35,362 nt of DNA from a virus: positions 1 to 35,362 of IMG/VR virus record IMGVR_UViG_3300045283_000109; one strand, 5' to 3'. Both the position numbers and the translations under genes were made by a program. Each line of letters begins with the position of its first letter. Position 1 is the stretch's first letter. Shown here one piece after another: positions 23,237 to 29,609 of the stretch. A model generated the notes under the pieces. It made no database searches. It was not told the DNA's origin and saw only the letters and a program-made list of their open reading frames with translations.

Positions 23237-23502
23237 TCGTCCTCCCCTCTCACGTCGGTCACGAGCACGTTCTTGACGCGCTCGGATGCTTTCTGGCGGA
23301 TGACGCCCGCAAGCTGCTCGCCGTAGCGTTCAGCATCGGCGTGCGTAGGGGCATCGACCACGACCATGAGTTCGACCACGAACTCGGTAGTAGCGGCAGA
23401 CTCGCCGGGGCGCGGTCGCTTCTCGCACGGGCCGGGATCATTCGCGGACAGGCCACAGAACACGCAGCGGCCCATCGACTCCATCGTGGACGCATGAGGC
23501 AT
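23233..23502 (-). CDS. Small array protein with Cys motif
   Basis: 89 residues if started at ATG 23502. Contains GRCVFCGLSANDPGPCEKR, a likely metal site, then PGESAATTEFVVELMVVV carrying the shared SAA motif and a strand-helix domain (DAPTHADAERYGEQLAGVIR). Start is uncertain: GTG at 23523 overlaps the upstream stop, and ATGs at 23484 and 23475 are alternatives. Confidence 0.62.
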   Translation of the reverse strand: MPHASTMESMGRCVFCGLSANDPGPCEKRPRPGESAATTEFVVELMVVVDAPTHADAERYGEQLAGVIRQKASERVKNVLVTDVRGEDE

Positions 23503-23516
23503 CGCTATAGGCCCGC

Positions 23517-23651
23517 TTACCACGGCTCCTTCGTCAGCCCGAGCCTGTACGCGAGCCTCCAGACCCGGTAGTTCTGGATCGTGTAGCGCCGCCACCACGG
23601 ACGACGCCGGTACGCGGCAGACTTGTCGTGCTTGCCCCAACTAGAGCCCAT
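23517..23651 (-). CDS. Small basic array protein
   Basis: 44 residues (MGSSWGKHDKSAAYRRRPWW start; Arg/Tyr/Trp-rich). ATG directly follows the upstream TAG (TAG-ATG). KSAA matches the shared N-terminal motif. No function known; too short for length-based gene finding, but supported by motif and junction. Confidence 0.6.
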   Translation of the reverse strand: MGSSWGKHDKSAAYRRRPWWRRYTIQNYRVWRLAYRLGLTKEPW

Positions 23652-23834
23652 CTAGCTCGCCTCCTTCGGCCACGCGGCGACACGGCCGCACGTCTGACAC
23701 TCGGCCTCGTAACCGCCGAACAGCACCTTCGGGTCGCACGGCCAGTTACCGTGTTCATCAGGACCATTCGTACAATCGGTCTTGTCGAACGCCTCGACGC
23801 GCGCAATAGCGGCAGAGCGGTCGTTAGCGGCCAT
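23652..23834 (-). CDS. Small array protein with Cys residues
   Basis: 60 residues. N-terminus MAANDRSAAIARVEAFDKTD has the full DRSAA motif. Then CTNGPDEHGNWPCDP and CQTCGRVAAW suggest a small zinc site. It overlaps the upstream gene by 11 bases. Confidence 0.65.
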   Translation of the reverse strand: MAANDRSAAIARVEAFDKTDCTNGPDEHGNWPCDPKVLFGGYEAECQTCGRVAAWPKEAS

Positions 23835-24042
23835 AGGTGCCTTCCCGGTGCTTCGCGTCGATCTCGGCGACGTGCTCGTGGAACGTGTCGAGCGTGTCGG
23901 AGTCGAGGAACGAGACGGCGACCATCATCCGTACGCGGAAATAGTCAATCTCCACTCTCGCGTCGGCAAGCTCACGTTCGAGCTTGTCGAGGGGATGCTC
24001 GCCCACCGGAGTCATCGCGGCAGAACGATCAGGCGGGTTCAT
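23824..24042 (-). CDS. Small helical array protein
   Basis: 72 residues. MNPPDRSAAMTPVGEHPLDK start with the DRSAA motif, followed by one long helix (LERELADARVEIDYFRVRMM). Overlaps the upstream gene by 14 bases. Function unknown. Confidence 0.65.
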   Translation of the reverse strand: MNPPDRSAAMTPVGEHPLDKLERELADARVEIDYFRVRMMVAVSFLDSDTLDTFHEHVAEIDAKHREGTYGR

Positions 24043-24289
24043 ACGTCTCCTCGAAGATGTCGGGCTTCACCGGGTAGAACTCGCCCTGGACGCCCTTGAC
24101 GATCCAGTCGCCGAGGCGACACTCATGATCGCCTTCGAGCGTGGCGATGCGAAGCGATCCGCTCTGGCCCGGAGGCCCGAAGGTCGGAAGCTGCGTGCCG
24201 ACAAGCGACTCGACCGCAGCCATGTCGCCCGTCCACTGGACAGCCTCGATCACGACCGGCTTCTTGCGGAACCTCTGCGCGGCAGTCAT
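24029..24289 (-). CDS. Conserved phage protein (RKKPVVIEAVQW family)
   Basis: 86 residues. RKKPVVIEAVQWTGDM and GDWIVKGVQGEFYPVKPDIF define a small protein widespread in phages of many hosts, with no established function. The N-terminus MTAAQRF carries the short form of the shared motif. ATGA overlap with the upstream stop. Confidence 0.75.
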   Translation of the reverse strand: MTAAQRFRKKPVVIEAVQWTGDMAAVESLVGTQLPTFGPPGQSGSLRIATLEGDHECRLGDWIVKGVQGEFYPVKPDIFEETYEPA

Positions 24290-24492
24290 GTTGTCGCCTC
24301 GTTGAGATCGCGTACGGTTAGCTCGCCCTTCGGCGCTCCGTAGGTGCTGACGTACCAGGCTTTCGCGTTCTCGGCCTCTTGCTTCGTCGCGTAGCTCGTG
24401 ACGAGCTTGTCACCGACGTAGAGCGCCCACGGCCAACCGGGATTATCAGCGAGCCACGCAGGAGTCTGCGCGGCAGAGCGGTCAGCGGCCAT
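24286..24492 (-). CDS. Small array protein
   Basis: 68 residues, MAADRSAAQTPAWL start with the full DRSAA motif. The body (WALYVGDKLVTSYATKQEAE) is a compact strand-helix pattern. Function unknown. 11-base overlap upstream, ATGA overlap downstream. Confidence 0.65.
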   Translation of the reverse strand: MAADRSAAQTPAWLADNPGWPWALYVGDKLVTSYATKQEAENAKAWYVSTYGAPKGELTVRDLNEATT

Positions 24493-24676
24493 GCCGGTCA
24501 GCCTCCACTAACGCCTCATGCCGCGTCTTGCACACGGCGCGAAGCTGTAGCTCTCCCTTGCCGTTCACGACCATTGCAAGCCACTGGGCGCGGCCCTTGT
24601 CGGGCTGGTATCGCTCGATCACGACGCTGCCCACCGGCAGATCGACTGTCGCGGCAGGCTGATCGTGGCCGGTCAC
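24482..24676 (-). CDS. Small array protein
   Basis: 64 residues. MTGHDQPAATVDLPVG start is a variant of the shared motif (DQPAA). The body (VVIERYQPDKGRAQWLAMVV) is beta-rich. GTGA overlap upstream. Function unknown. Confidence 0.62.
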   Translation of the reverse strand: MTGHDQPAATVDLPVGSVVIERYQPDKGRAQWLAMVVNGKGELQLRAVCKTRHEALVEADRHGR

Positions 24677-24924
24677 GCTGGCCTCGCATTCAGTTCGGCT
24701 AGATCGAAGCGGGACAGGTCACGCCGGAATCCGAGCGAGTCGGCTACCTCGCGCCGGAACGCGACGACGGCACCGGCTGAGTAACCGGGCGGTCGCGGGA
24801 ATCGCTCCTGCCTCACGGCCTCGGCCACGGCGTCGGTGTTGTCGTCCTCCTGCCAGAACGCCGCGATGATGAGGTACGGCCCCTGCGATGCCGTATGAGC
24901 GGCAGACCGATCCTGACCGCTCAC
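24673..24924 (-). CDS. Small array protein
   Basis: 83 residues. MSGQDRSAAHTASQGPYLII start with DRSAA. Helix-rich body (DNTDAVAEAVRQERFPRPPG). GTG start, GTGA overlaps on both sides. Function unknown. Confidence 0.65.
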   Translation of the reverse strand: MSGQDRSAAHTASQGPYLIIAAFWQEDDNTDAVAEAVRQERFPRPPGYSAGAVVAFRREVADSLGFRRDLSRFDLAELNARPA

Positions 24925-25268
24925 GACGGCCTCGCTGTCAGGTCAACATGCTCGCTCGACGTGGGAACACGCAGCGGCTCAGCACCGACCTCGCGGACGT
25001 TGCGGGCCATCCACTCCACGAACTCCCTCGCCTTCGGCTCGTCCATGCTCACGGCGTCAATCACGACCTCGCGCCCGAGGAGCAGGTTGAGCGCGTTCCG
25101 TAGCCGCCAGCGCCAGCCGCCAGCGCCAGGGAGCTTGTAGACCTCGATGAACCACTCGGCAGGATCGTTCTTGAAGGGCGCGTAGAAGCTCACGCCGAGG
25201 ATCGAGCAGCCGCACTCGCAGCGATACTCGCGCGGCTCCTGGCGCGGCGGCGCAGTAGCGGCAGTCAT
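24921..25268 (-). CDS. Array protein with CxCGC motif
   Basis: 115 residues from ATG at 25268 (ATGA overlap). MTAATAPPRQEPREYRCECG start shows the short shared motif and a CECGC metal-like cluster. The centre (FIEVYKLPGAGGWRWRLRNA) and end (MDEPKAREFVEWMARNVREV) suggest an alpha/beta fold. Function unknown. Confidence 0.65.
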   Translation of the reverse strand: MTAATAPPRQEPREYRCECGCSILGVSFYAPFKNDPAEWFIEVYKLPGAGGWRWRLRNALNLLLGREVVIDAVSMDEPKAREFVEWMARNVREVGAEPLRVPTSSEHVDLTARPS

Positions 25269-25432
25269 GTCGCCCCCGTGGTCAGTAGGTGACGCCACAG
25301 TTCGACGCCCATGCAGCCGACGTACCGGCCCTCGTCATCCCATACCGTCACCATGCCCTCGCGGCCGAGCAGTTCGGCCGGCGTGGAGCGGTACTCGGGG
25401 TAAGCCGATTCGAGCGTCTGAGCGGCAGTCAC
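25265..25432 (-). CDS. Small array protein
   Basis: 55 residues from GTG at 25432 (GTGA overlap). MTAAQTLESAYPEYRSTPAE start with the short motif. Body VTVWDDEGRYVGCMGVELWR. Function unknown. Confidence 0.6.
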   Translation of the reverse strand: MTAAQTLESAYPEYRSTPAELLGREGMVTVWDDEGRYVGCMGVELWRHLLTTGAT

Positions 25433-25620
25433 GTTCCAACCTCCGGCCACGGGTCTGAGAACGCGGGCGTCAGTTCCTCAGCCGTGCTCGCACCGCACTT
25501 GATGCAGTCTTCGGGGAAGCCGCCCTCGTAAGCAACGTGCGCTCCGCAGGACGGGCAGACGAAGCTCCCCGCGAAAGGATCGTGCGCGGCAGAGCGTGCT
25601 TCGCGGTCAATCGAACTCAT
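25429..25620 (-). CDS. Small zinc-ribbon array protein
   Basis: 63 residues. MSSIDREARSAAHDPFAGSF start carries the motif, then CPSCGAHVAYEGGFPEDCIK with CGAS forms a zinc ribbon (CxxC pairs 15 residues apart). It is the upstream-most member of the motif array. Overlaps the preceding small gene by 14 bases. Confidence 0.68.
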   Translation of the reverse strand: MSSIDREARSAAHDPFAGSFVCPSCGAHVAYEGGFPEDCIKCGASTAEELTPAFSDPWPEVGT

Positions 25621-25726
25621 CGGCTGCCTCCCCCTTGAAGATCCAGCGAAGCGCAGCCCGGAAGCCGCCGTAGCGGTAGTCCTTCGGGCACTCGCGCAGC
25701 CGCCAGAGGAACGAGTAGGGCTTCAC
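25607..25726 (-). CDS. Small basic protein
   Basis: 39 residues from GTG at 25726 (GTGA overlap with the upstream stop). MKPYSFLWRLRECPKDYRYG start; one amphipathic segment (FRAALRWIFKGEA). No motif copy. Supported mainly by the coupled junctions on both sides. Confidence 0.52.
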   Translation of the reverse strand: MKPYSFLWRLRECPKDYRYGGFRAALRWIFKGEAADEFD

Positions 25727-26238
25727 TCGCCCCACCCCACGCCGGGGACGTAGACGAACCTCGCCGGGTCAACCGGGATCAGCAACTCGCCCGTCTCGAA
25801 GCCGAGATGTCCGTCAGCGCGAGCCGGGTGAGGATCCCAAGCGATCTCGGCGTCGTGCATGACGACCATGTGGCTGATGTGCGATCCGTCGGCCCGCGTG
25901 CGTCGAGAGGTGACGCCCGCAAGCCAGAGGCCGGTCGTGTAGCCGGAGAGCTTCGCCGAGTCGTCGTCGCTGACGCTGAACCAGGCATTACCGATGCGCC
26001 ATCCCTTCGAGGCGAGCCAGTTGGTCATCTCGATCCACCAGCGGTCACCCATGCTGGCGAAGTGGGGCACGTCGTCGTAGCCGAGACCGAGCAGCGTGGC
26101 GAGACAGCACTTCAGGCAGTCGCCTCGCTCGCCTGTCTCGGCATCGAAGAACAAGCGCTGCTCGACGCAGCGACCCGGCGCGAGCGTTGTCGCGGCACCA
26201 CCATCGGGACGACCGGATCCAGGCGTGAAAGAACTCAC
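25723..26238 (-). CDS. Papain/C39-like cysteine protease-fold protein
   Basis: 171 residues. ERGDCLKCCLATLLGLGYDD followed by VPHF, then SHISHMVVMHDAEIAWDPHP gives a Cys41-His123-Asp135 arrangement typical of C39/papain-like folds. Small phage and bacterial proteins with GDC...ATLLG...VPHF and HDPHP are common and uncharacterised. Coupled by GTGA to the methyltransferase. It could be a peptidase or an inactive relative. Confidence 0.62.
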   Translation of the reverse strand: MSSFTPGSGRPDGGAATTLAPGRCVEQRLFFDAETGERGDCLKCCLATLLGLGYDDVPHFASMGDRWWIEMTNWLASKGWRIGNAWFSVSDDDSAKLSGYTTGLWLAGVTSRRTRADGSHISHMVVMHDAEIAWDPHPARADGHLGFETGELLIPVDPARFVYVPGVGWGE

Positions 26239-26801
26239 GACACCTCCTCGAGCAGTGATGGGAAATCGGCTTTGGCGAGCGCTCTGCGGTCGGCGCGCTT
26301 CTCAGCGGACCGCGACCGAGCGATCAGCAATCCGGGCTGCGCCTGCCACTTCTTCCACGCCCTGCCGACGTTCCCGGATCCGGGGAAGAGGTCGTCGAGC
26401 TCGTCGTCCTCAACGGCGCCGAGCCATTCGAACAGCCACATGCAGAACGCCTCGGGCTTCTGGCCGATGACGTAGCTGTCGGGCTTCTCGCGCCACTGGT
26501 ACGAGTCGGGCTCGACCTGGATCCAGTCGCGGACGCCTTCTGGCTTGCGTGCCGGGCAAACGATGACGGGTTCCCATGAGACGGTGACGGTGTGCTTCAC
26601 CCAGGCGAGGACACGTGCGTTCTCGGGGCAGAGCGGCAGGATGTCGCGCAACGCTTCCGCGCTCGTCGACAGCACCCAGCCGCTGTAGCCGTTGAGCCTG
26701 TGGATCAGGTCGAAGTGGTCGACCTCTCCGGCGTAGTCGGGATGGTCCGCGTAGAGGTGTGCGCGGCCGGGATACGGCGGGTCGGCATACGCCAGCCTCA
26801 T
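26235..26801 (-). CDS. Solitary DNA adenine methyltransferase (beta order)
   Basis: 188 residues. Motif IV DPPY at 7-10 precedes motif I FPGSG at 139-143, the beta-class order. GWVLSTSAEALRDI and VKHTVTVSWEPVIVC fit phage N6-adenine (or N4-cytosine) methyltransferases. No restriction enzyme is nearby, so protection from host restriction is the likely role. It starts after a 122-bp non-coding gap. Confidence 0.8.
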   Translation of the reverse strand: MRLAYADPPYPGRAHLYADHPDYAGEVDHFDLIHRLNGYSGWVLSTSAEALRDILPLCPENARVLAWVKHTVTVSWEPVIVCPARKPEGVRDWIQVEPDSYQWREKPDSYVIGQKPEAFCMWLFEWLGAVEDDELDDLFPGSGNVGRAWKKWQAQPGLLIARSRSAEKRADRRALAKADFPSLLEEVS

Positions 26802-26923
26802 GGGCGGTGACTTTCAGGTTTTACGCCACACTGGCACCCTGACGCCTTTCGTGCCCGCAGACCAGCCGAAACGGCTTGATTAAGCGGTTGAGAGTGGGGC
26901 TTTTGCGATCGCTTGAACATGCT
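26802..26923. other. Non-coding gap after integrase, candidate attP/promoter region
   Basis: The largest gap without a convincing gene in the early operon. It contains the perfect hairpin AGCCG-AAA-CGGCT (26864-26876), the palindrome GCGATCGC, and on the minus strand a TAAAAC hexamer at 26823-26818 that could be a -10 for the methyltransferase. Position next to the integrase makes it the best attP candidate. No tRNA-like core is visible. Confidence 0.4.
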
Positions 26924-27847
26924 CTAGACGCGATCCCCGACCAGGCCTCGAACACGCTCGCCGAGCTCGTCCATATTCGGGTGCGAGTAGACATCCGCCG
27001 TCGTTTGAATCGATTCATGGCCGAGCATCCACTTCAAGTCTTCGAGGTCGACGCCGCATTCGCGCATCCTGCCGACGAATGAATGGCGCGCCATGTGCGG
27101 GTTGCGGTATTTCACGTCGGCCGCTTCGACCTGCTCTTTCCACCACCGCTCGAAGGTTGTGTTGGAGATCGGTGTGTCGCGCGTCAGAACGCTGCGTCCG
27201 CCGGGCCGCTTCGGCCAGATGTGATCAGTCGGGTTGAGTCCTTCGAGCGTGATGAGGTCGGTGCAGGCGATGGCGAGCCGGTCGACCATCGGAACCCGCC
27301 GGTCTCTGCCGCTCTTGGCGCCTTCGACGACGATCACCTGGCGTCTGGGAAGGTCAAGCCGCTTGGCCGTCAGCAGCCGCGCCTCGGTCCTTCGTAGGCC
27401 GGCCCAGAAGAGGAGGCTCATCAGTTCCCCGTGCGGCGTTGGGAGTGCACAGAGAGCGTCCGTCTCAGCCTTGGTGAAGATGTCGTAGTCGCGTTTGGGC
27501 CGGTAGACGATCGCTGGTAGAAGGTCGACGGGGTTGTTGGGGATTCGCCGGGTGCGGTAGCCCCATGTGAACCAGTTGTTCCAGGCGGCCTTGACGATGT
27601 GGCGCGACTTCGGCGGGTACGTCTTGAGGACGTGGGCGAGGTCACCGTCGGTGAAGTCGCTGAACTCATGGCGTGGGAAGGAGCGCAGGAGTGCTGCGAC
27701 GTACCTTTCGTACGCGTCGAGTGTGCGGGACGCCTTGTTTCCGAGCGCGAGCCAGGCGAGCCAGTCGGCCAGTTCCCGCGCGGCGCGCGCCTCGCGGTGG
27801 CGTAGGTCTTTCAGTGGATCGCAGCCTACGCTGGCAAGCGCGCTCAT
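26924..27847 (-). CDS. int: Tyrosine integrase
   Basis: 307 residues. Residues 24-100 form a SAM-like core-binding domain. The catalytic set is visible: Arg152 in AGLRRTEAR, Lys178 in EGAKSGRDRR, His251 and Arg254 in HMARHSF, His277 in LGHESIQ and Tyr287 in ADVYSH. It integrates and excises the prophage. ATG overlaps the upstream stop (ATGA), so it is co-transcribed with early genes, without an obvious promoter of its own. No excisionase is recognised with certainty. Confidence 0.95.
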   Translation of the reverse strand: MSALASVGCDPLKDLRHREARAARELADWLAWLALGNKASRTLDAYERYVAALLRSFPRHEFSDFTDGDLAHVLKTYPPKSRHIVKAAWNNWFTWGYRTRRIPNNPVDLLPAIVYRPKRDYDIFTKAETDALCALPTPHGELMSLLFWAGLRRTEARLLTAKRLDLPRRQVIVVEGAKSGRDRRVPMVDRLAIACTDLITLEGLNPTDHIWPKRPGGRSVLTRDTPISNTTFERWWKEQVEAADVKYRNPHMARHSFVGRMRECGVDLEDLKWMLGHESIQTTADVYSHPNMDELGERVRGLVGDRV

Positions 27848-28215
27848 GCGACTTCCTCACCACGACGCAGTCGGCCACGCAGAATCGTCGCCAACCGCTC
27901 AGCCTCCTCCCGCTCCGCCCGCGCCCGATTAGCTTCGGCCGCGTCAAGTGAAGCCTGCGCAGCCTCTCCTGGTGTCATGTCCGACTTTTTCCGCCAGCCA
28001 CCACGCCGCCGCCGGACCCGCCTGACGGTCGCCTCCGGATGCCGGGTCTCCCGATGCCGGCGGGCGCGTTCACGGCCCACCCCGGCCGGACCCGTATAGG
28101 TCCAGCGGCAGAAGAGACAGGATTCGACTACGGGTTGTGCGTCCCGGTCGGCTTCTGCTTCGGCACGTAGTTCTGCCATTGGTTTGCCGAGCCACCCTGA
28201 CTTGTGATCGGTCAT
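27844..28215 (-). CDS. C2H2-like zinc-finger protein with basic/helical tail
   Basis: 123 residues. ESCLFCRWTYTGPAGVGRER followed by RRHRETRH gives a C2H2-like finger (residues about 31-60). A strongly basic stretch (VRRVRRRRGGWRKK) and a long charged helix follow. DNA or RNA binding is plausible. Directly upstream of integrase and coupled to it, so an excisionase or directionality role is possible but unproven. Confidence 0.62.
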   Translation of the reverse strand: MTDHKSGWLGKPMAELRAEAEADRDAQPVVESCLFCRWTYTGPAGVGRERARRHRETRHPEATVRRVRRRRGGWRKKSDMTPGEAAQASLDAAEANRARAEREEAERLATILRGRLRRGEEVA

Positions 28216-28478
28216 ACCGGGTCCGCCTGATTGCGCATGCGGTATGCGTGCTCCACGTCGTATAACTCTTTGAAGTCGCGGGCCGGGATCCCCATGATGT
28301 GCAAGTTGTCGAGCATGGCCTCTTGGTCTTTGCCCATGACAGCGACGACCGCGCGATGAGCCTGCTGTGCGCTCTCTTCCGCTTTTACGGCGCGCTCAAT
28401 GGCAAGATCGCGCTCGAGTTCTGCGCGAGCCACGCGCACGGCCATCTCGGCGATGAAGCTGGTGCGCTTCTCGCTCAC
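28212..28478 (-). CDS. Coiled-coil early protein
   Basis: 88 residues from GTG at 28478, preceded by GAGGG at proper distance. Helical heptads (AEMAVRVARAELERDLAIER), then MGIPARDFKELYDVEHAYRM. No family recognised. A longer start that overlaps the transglycosylase gene is rejected. Confidence 0.6.
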   Translation of the reverse strand: MSEKRTSFIAEMAVRVARAELERDLAIERAVKAEESAQQAHRAVVAVMGKDQEAMLDNLHIMGIPARDFKELYDVEHAYRMRNQADPV

Positions 28479-28494
28479 CAGACCCTCGACGGGC

Positions 28495-28836
28495 CTACGA
28501 GAGGCCACACGCGCTGCTCGAGCCCCACTCGCGCCAACTGCCGCCGTCGCGAGTCCAGACGCGATGCGCCCGGTACGTCTGCTCCGCCGGCGAAGCAAGA
28601 TCCGGCCGGGTAACGCCGCCGACCGACCGCCATGTCGACCATAGAAACTGATAGGCGCCGTAATAGGAATTGCCGGTATTGCTCGTCCATGCGCCTTCGT
28701 GGTGGCGGATGCAGGACGCCTCTCGGATCCACCATCGCGGATACGGCCGGTGGTGCCAACGCCAGTACGCCGGGTGGGCTGCTGCCGGTGCGACGTGGAG
28801 CGATAGACAGATGACGATCGTCGTGATCCACCTCAG
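28495..28836 (-). CDS. Secreted Rpf/transglycosylase-like protein, CTG start
   Basis: 113 residues. No ATG, GTG or TTG start exists in this frame, but CTG at 28836 overlaps the upstream TGA (CTGA), as its neighbours do with ATGA and GTGA, and AAGGAAAGG lies just upstream. An N-terminal signal peptide follows (ITTIVICLSLHVAPAAA). Residues 39-75 match the Rpf-like transglycosylase core: EASCIRHHEGAW with probable catalytic Glu47, then NTGNSYYGAYQFLWSTW; the end has SPAEQTYRAHRVWTRDGG. It would cleave peptidoglycan outside the cell. It is an early gene, not part of the lysis cassette. Confidence 0.78.
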   Translation of the reverse strand: MRWITTIVICLSLHVAPAAAHPAYWRWHHRPYPRWWIREASCIRHHEGAWTSNTGNSYYGAYQFLWSTWRSVGGVTRPDLASPAEQTYRAHRVWTRDGGSWREWGSSSACGLS

Positions 28837-29060
28837 GATCTCGCCTTTCCTTCCCTCGCTTGCGCGTCCTCGCCGGGATGGCGGAGTTCAAGAGCGGCTG
28901 CCTTCTCGCGGTGCTTCCGCGCCAACCGGCGATGCGTCTCGGCGCTCCAATAGTGGCGACGGCGCTCGCGCACATCGGCGGACATTTGGTGGATCGCTGC
29001 CTGGTCGAGATGCCAGTCGACGGAGCCGCGTTGAGTCGTGAACGTCCAATAGTCAGTCAT
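28833..29060 (-). CDS. Small helical basic protein
   Basis: 75 residues (MTDYWTFTTQRGSVDWHLDQ start), with a basic helical middle (RRLARKHREKAAALELRH). ATGA overlap upstream and CTGA overlap downstream. No family recognised. Confidence 0.58.
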   Translation of the reverse strand: MTDYWTFTTQRGSVDWHLDQAAIHQMSADVRERRRHYWSAETHRRLARKHREKAAALELRHPGEDAQAREGKARS

Positions 29061-29248
29061 GCGGACTCCGACAGGTCGTCGTCATCAGCCCACAAGCGGT
29101 CCAGCTCGGCTTCACGGGAGACGTCAGGCGCGATCAATGGCCACACCACAGCCGTCACAGCACCCGCCAGGATCAGCCGCCAATCGTGCAACCACAACCC
29201 GGCGCCGAGCAGCCAGAGGGCCAATCCGATGAGGACTGCGGCGCTCAC
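29057..29248 (-). CDS. Small membrane protein, two hydrophobic segments
   Basis: 63 residues from GTG at 29248 (GTGA). Hydrophobic stretches at about 4-20 (AVLIGLALWLLGAGLWL) and 25-44, then an acidic tail (LWADDDDLSES). It could act as a superinfection-exclusion or membrane-modifying protein; no family recognised. Confidence 0.6.
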   Translation of the reverse strand: MSAAVLIGLALWLLGAGLWLHDWRLILAGAVTAVVWPLIAPDVSREAELDRLWADDDDLSESA

Positions 29249-29406
29249 CAGGGCTTCCTCGCATCCCTGAGGGCACGCCGCGCGACCGGTGGAGTGAAGT
29301 CGAGGTCGGCGACGTGGCGCTCGAGGCGGCGCATGATCAGCCACCCGTACAGGAGGCCGGCGGTTACGCCCAGGGTGAGGCCGATGAGGAACCAGGAGAC
29401 GTTCAC
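29245..29406 (-). CDS. Small single-pass membrane protein
   Basis: 53 residues from GTG at 29406 (GTGA). One hydrophobic helix (VSWFLIGLTLGVTAGLLYGW) followed by a basic cytoplasmic part (MRRLERHVADLDF). Coupled to the next membrane gene, so the two may work together. Confidence 0.6.
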   Translation of the reverse strand: MNVSWFLIGLTLGVTAGLLYGWLIMRRLERHVADLDFTPPVARRALRDARKPW

Positions 29407-29609
29407 GGTCTCAGCGCTTTCTCCATACGTTCCACAGCGCAAGCAGCGCAGAAGCGATGCGAACTAGTCCTAAGCGCCTTTTGTCCGCTGCCGCGTTCAC
29501 GGATCGACACAACAAGGCCGACCTCAATCTGCTCGCCGCAGGAACACTTACCGTCGCCATACGGCCTTGACGTCGAAGCGGCCCGTAGCTTGTCTAGGGC
29601 TTCGCTCAT
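29403..29609 (-). CDS. Small Cys-rich zinc-site protein
   Basis: 68 residues. GKCSCGEQIEVGLVV and SHRFCAACAVERMEKAL give a CxC...CxxC metal site. ATGA overlap with the RecT-like gene. Function unknown. Confidence 0.62.
   Translation of the reverse strand: MSEALDKLRAASTSRPYGDGKCSCGEQIEVGLVVSIRERGSGQKALRTSSHRFCAACAVERMEKALRP

Larger units (their letters stand above)
23220..25592 (-). repeat. Twelve start-associated CTGCCGC repeats
   Basis: CTGCCGC occurs near the 5' end of twelve successive genes, at plus-strand positions 23220, 23393, 23614, 23809, 24017, 24279, 24470, 24651, 24899, 25258, 25422 and 25586 (left edge of GCGGCAG). Each time it is in frame and encodes [S/T/P]-A-A; in the fuller form GAYCGNTCTGCCGC it encodes D-R-S-A-A. 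Eleven copies lie within about 40 bases of the start codon; the one at 23393 is farther from its assigned start. Confidence 0.85.

Noticed and set aside
23534-23806. 90-codon minus-strand frame overlapping the array
   Set aside because: Arg/Ser/Thr-rich shadow overlapping two better-supported small genes that carry the shared N-terminal motif.
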